This document shows positions 19,007-28,390 of a stretch of DNA of 64,000 nt, piece by piece (position 1 is the stretch's first letter; the number at the start of each line of letters is the position of its first letter). This DNA comes from Halorussus sp. MSC15.2. GTDB taxonomy: Archaea; Halobacteriota; Halobacteria; Halobacteriales; Haladaptataceae. The notes below the pieces were generated by a model, which was not told the origin of the DNA, did no database searches, and saw nothing but the letters and a program-made list of their open reading frames with translations. Position numbers and translations under genes: made by a program. The stretch spans positions 62,001-126,000 of the forward strand of contig NZ_VSLZ01000003.1 of NCBI RefSeq assembly GCF_010747475.1, given 5' to 3'.

Positions 19007-19777
19007 CTATAGATACGACGCGTCCCACCGAGTCGGCTTCTTCTGGTTGCCACAGACGTTGCACTCCAGTCGCTCCATCGAGTCCATCGCGGTGTCGAAG
19101 CTCTGACAGTTCGAGCAGAACCAGCCGTAGAGGTCCTCGCCCTCCTCGTCGGTGTAGGCCGCGTAGAACGGGGCGTCGGACCCGCGCTCGCTCTCGGCCC
19201 AGTTGACGTAGAGCGAGCGGCCCTCGAACTCGCGGCTCTCGAACTTGGCGCGGCCCTCGTGGACGTAGAGGTTCTCCATGTGGGTCTCGCCGCCGATGTC
19301 GCGCTCGCGCTCCCCGGCCTTCTCGAAGCCGTTGGCCTCGTAGAAGGTGCATCCGGTCTCGTTCTCCGTGAGGACTTCGGCGGAGATGCGCTCGACGCCG
19401 CGCTCCGAGAGCGTGGCGAGGGTCTGGTTGAGCAGGGTCGTCCCGACGTTCTTGTCGCGGTTGTCGGGGTCCACGTGTAGCCAGAGGATGGTGGCGTCGC
19501 CCTCCGCCAGCAGGTTCTGGGAGAAGCCGACCACCTCGTCGCCCGCCACCGCGACGAGGTAGAGCATCCCCTCCTCCTCGAGTTCGGCCTCCATCATCTC
19601 GTCGGCGTACCAGTTCTCGGCCGCCGTCTCGATGACGTCCTCGTCGAGTATGTCGGCGTACGACGCGTGGAGCGACTCCAGCGCGATGTTTCGGATACCT
19701 TCGCCGTCGCCCGGTTCGGCTTCGCGGATTTCGATTCCGTCGGAAACGGAGTCGGCGTCCGGCTCTCTCTGTCCCAT
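19007..19777 (-). CDS. GNAT N-acetyltransferase with C-terminal zinc ribbon
   Basis: 256 residues from ATG 19777 (MGQREPDADS); an upstream in-frame ATG at 19849 looks non-coding. The GNAT core includes IREAEPGDGEGIRNIA, the acetyl-CoA beta4-alpha3 region LHVDPDNRDKNVGTTLLNQT and EANGFEKAGERERD. The final ~40 residues carry two CxxC pairs (WFCSNCQSFD and LECNVCGNQK), a probable zinc ribbon. The combination is common in haloarchaea; acceptor substrate unknown. Confidence 0.85.
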   Translation of the reverse strand: MGQREPDADSVSDGIEIREAEPGDGEGIRNIALESLHASYADILDEDVIETAAENWYADEMMEAELEEEGMLYLVAVAGDEVVGFSQNLLAEGDATILWLHVDPDNRDKNVGTTLLNQTLATLSERGVERISAEVLTENETGCTFYEANGFEKAGERERDIGGETHMENLYVHEGRAKFESREFEGRSLYVNWAESERGSDAPFYAAYTDEEGEDLYGWFCSNCQSFDTAMDSMERLECNVCGNQKKPTRWDASYL

Positions 19778-20065
19778 GCCCCACGTATTCGACGTTTTCA
19801 CTGATAAACGTTCTACCCGATTCAGACAAATCCGACGGAAACCGCACATCCCGTGTCGGATATTCAGTATGATTGTCCAGATGTTTATTTCCTAATTTAT
19901 TATCAAACGCTCGTCCGATTGTGTCCAACTCGTGGTACGACGAGACGACGTAGCGCCGGACCGTCAGGGCAACGCGACACCGAGACGCCCGACCCCGAAC
20001 GAGCGTCGCGAGTCTCGGATTTCCGACTCCAGTAGGTCTTTCAAATCCGGCGACCAACCCCCGGC

Positions 20066-21055
20066 ATGGACACTGCACTCGTCGTCGGCGGCACGCGGTT
20101 CATCGGCCGCCACCTCGTTTCGGAACTGCTCGACCACGGCTACGACGTGACCATCTTCAACCGCGGGAACCACGAGAATCCGTTCGCCGAGAACGACACC
20201 GTCGCCCACTACGAGGGTGACCGTACCAACGAGACGGCGCTCGAACAGGCAAGACGCGAGGTCGAACCCGACGCCGTCTTCGACTGCGTGGCGTACGAAC
20301 CCCGCGAGGTCCGGGCCGCCACAGAAATCTTCTCCGACGCGGACGCCTACGTCTACATCTCCAGCGGCGACGCCTACGGCAACGAGGAGATTCCCAAGCG
20401 CGAGGGCGAGACCGAACTCCGGCCCTGCACGATGGAGCAGGCCACCGACGACTCGGGCGACACCTACGGCAACCGGAAGGCCGAGGGCGACCGGGCGATT
20501 CGGGCGGCCGCCGACCGCGGCGTGAACGCCTACAGCGTCCGGCCGTGCATCGTCTACGGTCCCCACGATTACACCGAGCGCCTCGACTACTGGATAGACC
20601 GCGTGGCGAACTACGACCGCGTGGTCGTGCCCGGCGACGGCGACAACGTCTGGCACCGCGCGTACGTCGAGGACGTGGCGAGCGCGCTCCGCGTCGTCGC
20701 CGAGGAGGGGACGCCCGGCGAGTCGTACAACGTCGGCGACCGCCGCGTCGTGACGATAGACGAGATGCTGGACCTCGTCGCCGAGGCGCTCGACACAGCG
20801 GTCGAAATCGTCCACGCGGGCGAACGCGAACTCGCCGCCGCGGACCTCTCGCCCGACGACTTCGTCCTCTACCGCGACTACCCCCACGTGCTGGACACCG
20901 ACAAACTCGCCGCCCTCGGGTGGGACTCGACGCCGCTGGCGGAGGCGATGGAACGCACCGTCTCCGAACACCTCGACAGCGACCGGGACGGGAGCGAGTA
21001 CGACCCGGGCCGCGAGGCCGAACAGCGTATTCTCGACGTGCTCGACACGGTCTGA
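20066..21055 (+). CDS. NAD-dependent epimerase/dehydratase (extended SDR)
   Basis: 329 residues. The Rossmann motif G8-GTRFIG-14 opens the protein, and the catalytic pair is Y134-x3-K138 (YGNRK) with an upstream ISSGDAYG serine region. The C-terminal half has VRPCIVYGPHDYTERLDYW and a substrate-lid region. It belongs to the atypical/extended short-chain dehydrogenases related to isoflavone reductase/UDP-sugar epimerase-like haloarchaeal proteins. Probable substrate is a nucleotide sugar or carbonyl compound; not resolved. It stands alone on the plus strand. Confidence 0.85.
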   Translation: MDTALVVGGTRFIGRHLVSELLDHGYDVTIFNRGNHENPFAENDTVAHYEGDRTNETALEQARREVEPDAVFDCVAYEPREVRAATEIFSDADAYVYISSGDAYGNEEIPKREGETELRPCTMEQATDDSGDTYGNRKAEGDRAIRAAADRGVNAYSVRPCIVYGPHDYTERLDYWIDRVANYDRVVVPGDGDNVWHRAYVEDVASALRVVAEEGTPGESYNVGDRRVVTIDEMLDLVAEALDTAVEIVHAGERELAAADLSPDDFVLYRDYPHVLDTDKLAALGWDSTPLAEAMERTVSEHLDSDRDGSEYDPGREAEQRILDVLDTV

Positions 21056-21334
21056 GGCCCAGACTGTACTCCGACGTTCGCCCCGAACGTCTGACTCCTC
21101 GCCGGTCGGTCTGTTCTCAGCTTCGCCCTGTCGATTTCTAACTGGTTTACGACATCTTCGGGACCTCGTACTTCAGAATCGGTCGATTCCGGCGTTAATC
21201 CCGGGCTGAGACCGTTCGCAGGTCCGAGTTACCGAATTCAGGAGGCTGATAACAAACACCCCGTAACACCTTTGTCAGCATATGGCACAGCATCGTCGTC
21301 GCCGTCGAACGACCCGCTACTCGTCTCCGGGACG

Positions 21335-22006
21335 ATGATACGCGAGGCGATTCGGACGACGGTCAGGGGTGTCGGGGTCGCCCTCCTGACGGCCGTCGAA
21401 GTCACCGCGCTGTCGGTTTGGCTCGGACTGGTGGCGGGCGCCGACCCGCTCTCCGCGTCTGCGTTGGTCGGAGTGTCCGGACTGTCCGCCGGGATGCTCG
21501 TGGAGATGCTGCTGGCCCACGTCACCGTCAACGGGTGGAGTCGGCCGGTACCGGCCCGGGCGGTGGCGGGCCTCGCGCTGGCCGAGACCGCGCTGTGGGT
21601 CGGGTGGTTCGCGGCGGTCCGGTGGACCGACGGACTGCTCGGCGTCGTGGTCGCGGGACTCGCGTTCGCGGTCGCGCTGATTCCGCGTCACACCGCGACG
21701 GACAACGCGATTCAGGGTCGGCGTCCGCTCGCCGCGCTGGTCCAGCGCCCGACGGTCGGACTGGCGGTGTTGGAAGCGGCGGGAGCGACGGCGTGGCTCC
21801 TCGTCGTCTCGCGCGCGGTGTCGCTCCCCGCGTGGGTCACCACGACTCCGGTCGCGGGTTTCTCGCCGCACGCGGTGGTCGGTGCGGCCCTCCTGACCGG
21901 GGCGGTGTTCGCTCGACACCTGCTCGCGGTTCGCCACGCGCTCCGGCGGCCCTCGCGGACGGCGAAATCGGGCTGGCGGTCCTCGCGCGGGACGCTCCGC
22001 GAGTAG
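21335..22006 (+). CDS. Haloarchaeal integral membrane protein
   Basis: 223 residues from ATG 21335 (MIREAIRTTV); the longer ATG at 21272 adds a Ser/Pro-rich tail lacking coding character. About six hydrophobic segments are visible (for example GVALLTAVEVTALSVWLGLV, AVAGLALAETALWVGWFAAV, LLGVVVAGLAFAVALI). The ends are basic, consistent with a cytoplasmic C-terminus (RHALRRPSRTAKSGWRSSRG). No channel or enzyme signature seen; function unknown. Confidence 0.7.
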   Translation: MIREAIRTTVRGVGVALLTAVEVTALSVWLGLVAGADPLSASALVGVSGLSAGMLVEMLLAHVTVNGWSRPVPARAVAGLALAETALWVGWFAAVRWTDGLLGVVVAGLAFAVALIPRHTATDNAIQGRRPLAALVQRPTVGLAVLEAAGATAWLLVVSRAVSLPAWVTTTPVAGFSPHAVVGAALLTGAVFARHLLAVRHALRRPSRTAKSGWRSSRGTLRE

Positions 22007-22052
22007 TCCGAGCACGACGGAGCGTGTCGGTCCCGGTCGGGTCCCGTCGCGG

Positions 22053-23102
22053 TCAGATGACGCCCGTCGTCTCGGCCGCCTCGATGGCGGCGTCCTGATT
22101 CATCCCGTTGCCCAGAATCGTGTACCGGTCCCGAATCTCGTGGGCCGCGGTCAGCGCCGCGACGACCGTCTCGTCGTCGATGCCCAGTTCCGCGGCGGTC
22201 GTGGGCGCGCCGATGGTGTCGAGCGCCCGCCGGACGCCCTGCCAGTCGCCGCCGTGGAGGTACTCCGCGACGATGGTGCCGACGCCGACTTGGTGGCCGT
22301 GGAGCGCGGCGTCGGGGACCATGCGGTCGAGTTGGTGAGAGAAGAGGTGTTCCGCGCCGGAGGCGGGTCGCGAGGAGTCCGCGATGGACATGGCGACGCC
22401 CGAGGAGACCAGCGCCTTGACGACCACCCACGCCGACTCTTCGAGACCCTGCTTGATGGAGTCGGCGTTGCCGACCAGCATCTCGGCGGTCATCTCGGCC
22501 AGCGCGGCCGAGTACTCGGAGTACTGGACGTTCTGGAGTCGGTTGGCGAGTCGCCAGTCCTTGACCGCGGTGTAGTTGCTGATGATGTCGGCGCACCCGG
22601 CGGTCGTGAGCCGCCACGGCGCGTCCGCGAGAATCTCGGTGTCGGCCACGACCGCGAGTGGCGGTTCCGCGGCCACGCTGTGGCGGGTGTCGCCCTCCGG
22701 GACCGACCCGCGGCCCGAGACGATGCCGTCGTGACTCGCCGCCGTGGGGACCGAGACGAACCCGGTGCCGAGGTCGTCGCTGGCCATCTTTGCGATGTCG
22801 ATGGCCTTCCCGCCACCGACGCCGACGAGGTAGCCCGCGTCCACCTCCTCGGCGACTTCGATGACGCGCTGGACCGCCTCGAAACTCGCCTCCCCGATTT
22901 CGACTATCGCGGGGTCCTCGCCCGCCGCCTCGAAGTCCGCGGCCACGCGCTCGGCCGCGACTTCGCGGGGCGTGGGACTGGTGACGACCAGCGGACGCCC
23001 GTGGAGGTGGAGTTCGGAGACGGCCTCGACGGTCTGGTCGAGGACGCCGTGACCCACCAGCACGTTGCGGGGCAGGCGAATCCACGTCGTTTTGTCGAAC
23101 AT
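22053..23102 (-). CDS. egsA: sn-Glycerol-1-phosphate dehydrogenase
   Basis: 349 residues, usual length. The NAD(P)-binding loop GVGGGKAIDIAKMAS and the TAASHDGIVSGRGS segment are diagnostic of archaeal G1P dehydrogenase. Zinc ligands are expected at the Asp in CADIISNYTA and the His residues of LFSHQLD and LHGHQVG. It reduces dihydroxyacetone phosphate to sn-glycerol-1-phosphate, the backbone of archaeal ether lipids, so it sits in the same pathway as the geranylgeranyl reductase at 6.5 kb. Confidence 0.93.
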   Translation of the reverse strand: MFDKTTWIRLPRNVLVGHGVLDQTVEAVSELHLHGRPLVVTSPTPREVAAERVAADFEAAGEDPAIVEIGEASFEAVQRVIEVAEEVDAGYLVGVGGGKAIDIAKMASDDLGTGFVSVPTAASHDGIVSGRGSVPEGDTRHSVAAEPPLAVVADTEILADAPWRLTTAGCADIISNYTAVKDWRLANRLQNVQYSEYSAALAEMTAEMLVGNADSIKQGLEESAWVVVKALVSSGVAMSIADSSRPASGAEHLFSHQLDRMVPDAALHGHQVGVGTIVAEYLHGGDWQGVRRALDTIGAPTTAAELGIDDETVVAALTAAHEIRDRYTILGNGMNQDAAIEAAETTGVI

Positions 23103-23204
23103 ACCCCTACTCTCTCGCGGGCCGGGAAAACAGTTTACCTCTCCTCTCGGGGTGTTACGGCTATCCCCGCGGCGGTTTGTCCCGATTGGACCCGCGGCGA
23201 AGCG

Positions 23205-23361
23205 GGAGAGATACAGTGAGGAAGTGAAGGAGGGACGAGCGAAGCGGAAGCGAGAGGCCGGGTGAGACAGCACGGAGAGGACGAGCGAGACGGAACGAAG
23301 ACCAAGAACGGAGACGAAGGCGAGAAGCGAGGACGAAGAACAGAAAGAGACCGAGAGACCG
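23205..23361. other. Purine-rich strand-biased intergenic tract
   Basis: For about 155 bases the plus strand is dominated by G and A in short motifs such as GAGCGAAGCGGAAGCGAGAG and GAACAGAAAGAGACCGAGAG, so the minus strand is C/T-rich. It follows the stop of the minus-strand S10 paralogue, placing a pyrimidine-rich 3' extension in its transcript. It could serve as a terminator or RNA-binding tract. No ORF of quality is seen. Confidence 0.45.
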
Positions 23362-23688
23362 TCAGGCCATCTGTTCGATTTGTTCGAGTTCCACTTCGAC
23401 GTGAACGCCGTCCGGGAAGTCGAACTCCGCGACCTGCCGGGCGAGGTCGTTGTGGCCGACGATTTCCATCTGGCGGGTGTACACCGTGTAGTCCCACGAC
23501 CGGAACTGTCGGGTCTCGTTTCCGCTGGTCGATTTGTACTGGGGGACGTCGAGGCGTTCTGGCGGTGCCGAGTGCGGGCCGCGGAGTTCCGCGCCCTTGC
23601 GTTCGGCCGTCGAGCGAATCTCGTCTACGACGTTCTCCAGCGCGGGGCGATTCCCGCTCTGCAGTCGGATTCTAGTGACGAAGGTCAT
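23362..23688 (-). CDS. uS10-family ribosomal-protein paralogue
   Basis: 108 residues with the uS10 fold pattern: MTFVTRIRLQSGNRPALENV, then RGPHSAPPERLDVPQYKS (loop of the S10 'GPxPLP' type) and RQFRSWDYTVYTRQMEI. It is diverged from the genuine haloarchaeal S10 and lies outside a ribosomal operon, so it matches the group annotated uS10/mL48-like. It may bind RNA or replace S10 under some condition; not known. Confidence 0.75.
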   Translation of the reverse strand: MTFVTRIRLQSGNRPALENVVDEIRSTAERKGAELRGPHSAPPERLDVPQYKSTSGNETRQFRSWDYTVYTRQMEIVGHNDLARQVAEFDFPDGVHVEVELEQIEQMA

Positions 23689-23887
23689 GGCTGGGTTCGG
23701 TGTCGATGTGTTTCAGCATCGAGGTACGTAAAACGTCTGTTCTCGCTGCGGGCCTCCGGCGACCGACCGCCCGACGGGGAGCGTGCGCCGTGTCGTCACG
23801 GCTCGCGATACCGACCGGCGTTCGGAGTCGTCTCGGCGAACCTCCCTCCGACATTCTCTTAACGCACCGCCGTATATACTCCAGTAA

Positions 23888-24325
23888 ATGACGATTGAAG
23901 CTACGTCCGCGGGTGCGATCCTCTACCGGGATACCCGCGGTCGCCGGGAATATCTCCTCCTCAAGTCGCGTCCGGGCGACTGGGAGTTCCCCAAAGGCGG
24001 CGTGGAGGGGGACGAAGAGTTACAGCAGACGGCCATACGCGAAGTGAAAGAAGAGTCCGGAATCAAGGACTTCCGGCTTCTCGACGGCTTTCGCGACGAT
24101 TACGACTACGTCTTCGAGGCCAACGGCAACACCATCCACAAGACGGTCCACCTGTTCGTGGCCAAGTCCTACGAGGCGAGCGCGGAACTCTCCCACGAAC
24201 ACCGCGACCACCAGTGGCGCGACTACGAGCAGGCCATCAACACCATCACGCAGGACGGCCCGCGCGAAATCCTCGAAGACGCCCACGAGTTCCTGAACGA
24301 GAAGGAGGAAGACGACGACGTGTAA
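23888..24325 (+). CDS. Nudix hydrolase (bis(5'-nucleosyl)-tetraphosphatase-like)
   Basis: 145 residues with a complete Nudix box: G37, E43, R51-E52, E55-E56 and G58 in the GX5EX7REUXEEXGU pattern. The N-terminus (SAGAILYR, YLLLKSRPGDWEFPKG) is typical of Ap4A hydrolase-like members, which cleave dinucleoside polyphosphates asymmetrically. The C-terminal tail is acidic. It is a single gene. Confidence 0.88.
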   Translation: MTIEATSAGAILYRDTRGRREYLLLKSRPGDWEFPKGGVEGDEELQQTAIREVKEESGIKDFRLLDGFRDDYDYVFEANGNTIHKTVHLFVAKSYEASAELSHEHRDHQWRDYEQAINTITQDGPREILEDAHEFLNEKEEDDDV

Positions 24326-24429
24326 TCGCTCGTCGGGGCGATACTTTTCGGACGCTACCCCGACCGACGGTCGTATTGCCGACCAGTCGTCGCGACGGAT
24401 TAGCCTTCGTTATCGTCCGTTCGCCACCG

Positions 24430-25122
24430 CTACCGCCGACCGGCCAGCATCGCAGCGCCAGCGAGCGCGACTACCGTGAGTCCCGGACCGAAACCGGGGA
24501 CGCCACCGTCGGCGTCCGTCGTCGTCTCGGTCGCAGTGGTCGTCGGTTCGGAGGTTGTGGTCGCCGTCGGTTCGTCGGTCGAAGTCTCTGCGGCGTCGGT
24601 CGTGGTCGAAGCGGCCGTGATTACCGCGTGCAACTCGGCGACGGCCTCGGCGTCGGTGTCGTTGCTCGCGTAGAGCGTGACGGGGTAATCGCCCACGGCT
24701 AGCGGCGGATAGGGCGACTCGCCGCCGAAGTGTTCGACCTCGGAGTGCACTGTGGCGTCGTCGGCCGCGGCGTCGGTCGTCACCTTCGTTGCGTTCGGTT
24801 CACCGGCGGCGTCGGTGTCGAACGTGAGCGCGACTCGCCCGTCGTCGTTCCCGTCCTCCACGTTCACGACCAGCGCGTAGTTCACCACGTCCTCGGAGCC
24901 TATTTTGACCGTCGCAGCGTCGGTGTCGTTCAACTGGACGGGAATCGTGACGTTCCCGCCGCGCTCGGTCTGGACGGTGTCGGCTCCGAACCCGACACCG
25001 TTCCCATCTGCCGTTTCTGGGGTCGTTTTCTGACTCTGTACTGCCTCCGCGGGCGCTCCGAGCGCGACCCCGCTGGTTACGAGGACAAGCGCCAGAAGCG
25101 CGTTAACGAATTTCGGTCGCAT
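24430..25122 (-). CDS. Secreted surface protein with PGF-CTERM anchor
   Basis: 230 residues. The N-terminal signal peptide (FVNALLALVLVTSGVALG) ends near AEA-V28. A beta-rich extracellular domain follows (VTIPVQLNDTDAATVKIG, YALVVNVEDGND), then a long Thr/Glu linker likely to be O-glycosylated. The last ~25 residues (GGVPGFGPGLTVVALAGAAM plus Arg-Arg) are a PGF-CTERM signal: PGF motif, hydrophobic helix, basic end. Proteins with this tail are processed by archaeosortase A and anchored to lipid. The domain resembles BGTF-type surface modules, but I cannot name it surely. Confidence 0.85.
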   Translation of the reverse strand: MRPKFVNALLALVLVTSGVALGAPAEAVQSQKTTPETADGNGVGFGADTVQTERGGNVTIPVQLNDTDAATVKIGSEDVVNYALVVNVEDGNDDGRVALTFDTDAAGEPNATKVTTDAAADDATVHSEVEHFGGESPYPPLAVGDYPVTLYASNDTDAEAVAELHAVITAASTTTDAAETSTDEPTATTTSEPTTTATETTTDADGGVPGFGPGLTVVALAGAAMLAGRR

Positions 25123-25254
25123 GATTCAGGGGACAAGCGGCCGCGGTATCGCGGTCGCCAGCGTAATGATGACAATCCAACAGTAAAATACGTTCCGCTC
25201 TCGGGCGAAACCGAGTTCCGAACCACTTAGGCCGACCCGCTCCGAACGCCGACC

Positions 25255-26337
25255 GTGAGCGACGCGGACGCCGAGACCGACCCCGAGTTCGTCTTCGAGT
25301 TACGTACCTGCCGGTGGGTCGAGCGCGAGTGGCCGCCCGAATCAGATAGGGGAGACGCCGGCGACGACCGCCCCGCAATCGTCGCGCGGCAACTCGGCAC
25401 CAAGCGCAGGCGGTGGGACACCATCGTGGTCGAGGTGGACGCCGACGCGCTCCGCAAGCGCGCGAACTTCGGTCCCCGACGACTCGACTCGGACCTGCTC
25501 GACGTGATTCCCCACGCGCCGCCCGACTGGGAGTGGTACCGTGACGCGCTCCCGGACCCCGGCTACCCGTGGCGGTACGTCCGCGAGTCCATCCACCGCG
25601 CCGCCGACCGCGGCATCCTCGACGTGCGAAAGCGGAACAACCGCATCGAGATTCGCCGGAAGTGGGCCTACCCGGACTGGGTCGAGCGCATCGTCGCCAT
25701 CGAGAACAAGCCCGACCTCGACGCCAGCGCGGCCCGCCACCTCGCGCCACAACTGGAGTACGACGTGGCGCTCTCGCTGGCCGACGAGGTGTGGGTCGCC
25801 ACCCGCGCGACCGGCGAGTCGGTCGAACCCGCTCTGCTGGAGAGCGTCCCGGTGGAGGCCGGAATCCTCACGCTGGACCCCGACTCGCTGGCGACCGGCG
25901 GGGCGCGGACCGCCGACGTCGAGTGGTACCCCCGGACTCTCGACGCAGATGCGCCCGGCACTCGCATCCTCGAACGCGGCGAGGTCACCGAGTACGGGAG
26001 CACCGCCTCGCAGTTCGAGTACGCCGACTCCGAGTGGAAAGCCCACAAGCGCCTCGAAATCGCCGAGCGCGCCTACGAGAAGGGGTGGCGGGCGTACGCC
26101 GAGACGATGCGGCCGGACTGTCGCGAGTTCCAGTTGCGGCGCGAGGGCCGGACCCTCCTGCCGTACTGCGCCGCCAAGGAGTGCCACCAGACGAGTTCGG
26201 AGTGTTCGGGGTCGTGCCCCGAGTTCTCGCCGGAACCGCCCCAGTGGCGGACTCGCGGGTGGCCCATCGAAGGCGGACCGGGGAAGGGGATTCGGAAGCT
26301 GTTAGCAGAGCGTCGGGAGCGCAATCGGCCGGGGTGA
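25255..26337 (+). CDS. DUF5787-family protein (possible PD-(D/E)XK nuclease with Cys cluster)
   Basis: 360 residues with a GTG start at 25255. From memory it matches haloarchaeal DUF5787 proteins. The central VERIVAIENKPDLDASAA puts E150-x-K152 at the end of a hydrophobic strand, with D55 or E60 upstream. That order fits PD-(D/E)XK nucleases. Near the C-terminus C305, C310, C317 and C321 (PYCAAKEC, SECSGSC), plus C289, could bind zinc or an Fe-S cluster, as in Cas4/AddB-type nucleases. Both functional ideas are inference; the protein is not experimentally characterised as far as I know. Confidence 0.78.
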   Translation: MSDADAETDPEFVFELRTCRWVEREWPPESDRGDAGDDRPAIVARQLGTKRRRWDTIVVEVDADALRKRANFGPRRLDSDLLDVIPHAPPDWEWYRDALPDPGYPWRYVRESIHRAADRGILDVRKRNNRIEIRRKWAYPDWVERIVAIENKPDLDASAARHLAPQLEYDVALSLADEVWVATRATGESVEPALLESVPVEAGILTLDPDSLATGGARTADVEWYPRTLDADAPGTRILERGEVTEYGSTASQFEYADSEWKAHKRLEIAERAYEKGWRAYAETMRPDCREFQLRREGRTLLPYCAAKECHQTSSECSGSCPEFSPEPPQWRTRGWPIEGGPGKGIRKLLAERRERNRPG

Positions 26338-26414
26338 CCGCAGTCGGACCGGGGACCGACCGCAGTTCACGCGGAACCGGGAGAACTATTCTAGCATCCT
26401 GTGTGGTGTCGAAT

Positions 26415-27709
26415 ATGAAGACGCCCTCCATCTCCAGACGCGCTCTCCTCGGCGCGACGGGGGTCGGTGCGGTCGCCACGCTCGGACTGTCGGCGCAGAA
26501 ACGCGGTCCCGACTCGATTTCGACCCGCGCGGCAGTCCGGATTGGCCCCTCCTCCACCACGACACGCGAAACACCGGTTACAACCCCCACGCGACCGGCC
26601 CGGAGAGCGACCCAGACGTTCGTTGGCAGGTCGAACGGTTCGACCCCGAAGGCCGGTTCCGCGGCTATCTGAACTTCCCGAAGCCGGTCGTTTCCGGCGA
26701 TACGGTCTTCGTCGGCGGCCGGTCGCTCTCGGCGCTCCGAGTCGGCGACGGCCGCGAGCGCTGGTCGGTCGAGGGCGAGGACAGAGAGACGTTCCACGGT
26801 GTCGCGTTCGCCGACGGCACCGTCTTCGCGACGACACAGTACCCGGAGACGTCGGGCGTCACCGCGGTAACGTCGGCCGGTGAACGACAGTGGCGGAAGA
26901 CGGGACTTCACCGGATTCAAACGCCGCTGGTGGCCGGAACAGCGGTCTACGTGCCGGGGAACGACATGCTCGTCGCGCTCGACAGGTCGTCGGGGACGGA
27001 ACGGTGGACTGCGGAAACTGGCTCACGGCCCACCGGCCACCCCGCAGTGACGGACGACGTGCTCTACACGGCGGAGGGGTGGGACGGACTGGTCGCCCGC
27101 GACCGGCGCAACGCCTTCTACGAGATTCCGCTCCAGACACCGCCGCGCGTTCGGTGGCGGTACGAACCCGACGAGCGGGCGTACCCCGCGCCGGCGGTCG
27201 GCGACCGAGGGCGGGTGTTCGTCCCGGAGACCGAAGAGTGGTACCCCAATCACGACGAGGGACCGGGGAGATTCGCCGCCTTGGACGCCGACGGGTCGCG
27301 TCGCTGGACCGAGTCCGGCGGGACGTTCGGCACCTCTCCGGTGGTCGCCGACGGAACGGTCTTCTACAAGTGCGGGACGAACACCGAAAAGAAGGACATG
27401 GGCGAGTACATCGACAGTCACTCGGACGCCCGGATTACGGCTCACGACCCTGCCGACGGAACCGCTCACTGGACTCGTACCGTCGAGGGGTTCGGCGACT
27501 GGCAGATTGCGCCCGTCTCCGACGGCCACCACCTCTACGTCCCGCTTCACGACGACATCGACGAACGGAGTGCGCTGGTCGCGCTAAACGCCGAATCTGG
27601 GACGACAGAGTGGCGACGAAAACTGGAGTCGCCAGCCTATCACCTCGCACTGGCGGGCGAGACGTTGTTCGTCAGCACGGAGGACGGAGCGGTGTTCGCG
27701 CTGGAGTAG
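26415..27709 (+). CDS. Tat-exported PQQ-like beta-propeller protein (one -1 frameshift)
   Basis: The ATG at 26415 starts a twin-arginine-like leader (SISRRALLGATGVGAVATLG). This frame fails soon after; the next frame, from about 26510, holds DWPLLHHDTRNTGYNPHATG and then continuous propeller blades to the stop at 27709 (LVALDRSSGTERW, RFAALDADGSRRW, LVALNAESGTTEW). A missing C in the CCC run at 26508-26510 would join them. The repaired protein has 431 residues. Blade motifs are PQQ/BamB-type; no enzyme residues are recognised, so a binding or assembly role outside the membrane is inferred. Confidence 0.82.
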
Positions 27710-27730
27710 TACGGTGTCGGTGCGACCGGG

Positions 27731-28231
27731 CTACCCCGACACCGACACGTCCACCTCGTCGCGCTCGACGGACAGTTTGAACGTCGGCACGGTCCGGTAG
27801 ACGACTTCGACGACGCCCTTCCGCCGGAGCGCCTGCAGCGCGCTCCGAACGTCCTCGGCTTCGGGGTCCACGTCGTACTCCGCGCGCAGTTTCTGGAGGA
27901 CCGACACCACGCTCTCGGACTCGTCGTCCGGACCGGCCACGACCGAGAACACCTGCTGTTGGAGTTCGGGCACTCGGATGGCCGACGGTGCGCCCGACTC
28001 CTCGTCGTCCACGACGCCGGGTTCCACGTCCACGAGGTCGGCGGCCTCGTTGGTCGCGCGGATGAGACTGTTGTCGTCGCGGTAGTAGTAGTCCTTGAGT
28101 TCGTTTTCGAGATACTGGTGGACCTCGCTCCCGCTTTCGAGACCCCAACGCTCCTGCAGTTCGGCGTTCTTGGTCGGCTGTAGCTCCACGAGGTCGGCGA
28201 GTCGCTCGCGGGCCTCATCCGAGAGAGTCAT
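27731..28231 (-). CDS. Haloarchaeal winged-helix-like protein (DUF5797-like)
   Basis: 166 residues, beginning MTLSDEARERLADLVELQPT. Two HTH-like stretches can be seen (TKNAELQERWGLESGSEVHQ and EDVRSALQALRRKGVVEVVY), followed by short strands ending in DVSVSG. The family looks confined to Halobacteria; from memory it is DUF5797. It is probably a DNA-binding or regulatory protein, with no ligand domain seen. Its stop lies 21 bases from the convergent beta-propeller gene. Confidence 0.65.
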   Translation of the reverse strand: MTLSDEARERLADLVELQPTKNAELQERWGLESGSEVHQYLENELKDYYYRDDNSLIRATNEAADLVDVEPGVVDDEESGAPSAIRVPELQQQVFSVVAGPDDESESVVSVLQKLRAEYDVDPEAEDVRSALQALRRKGVVEVVYRTVPTFKLSVERDEVDVSVSG

Positions 28232-28390
28232 CGGTCGGCGCTACGGCGGGGTGATATTTCCGCTTTCCGGAAGTGAGAACGAGCCAGTTCCGTCGGTCGT
28301 CACTCGGGGCGATACCTACCTCCGGTAGAGAGAAGAGGACCGAGAGACCGAATCGGGCGCAGGGACGACCGAGTGACCGAACGACCCAGT

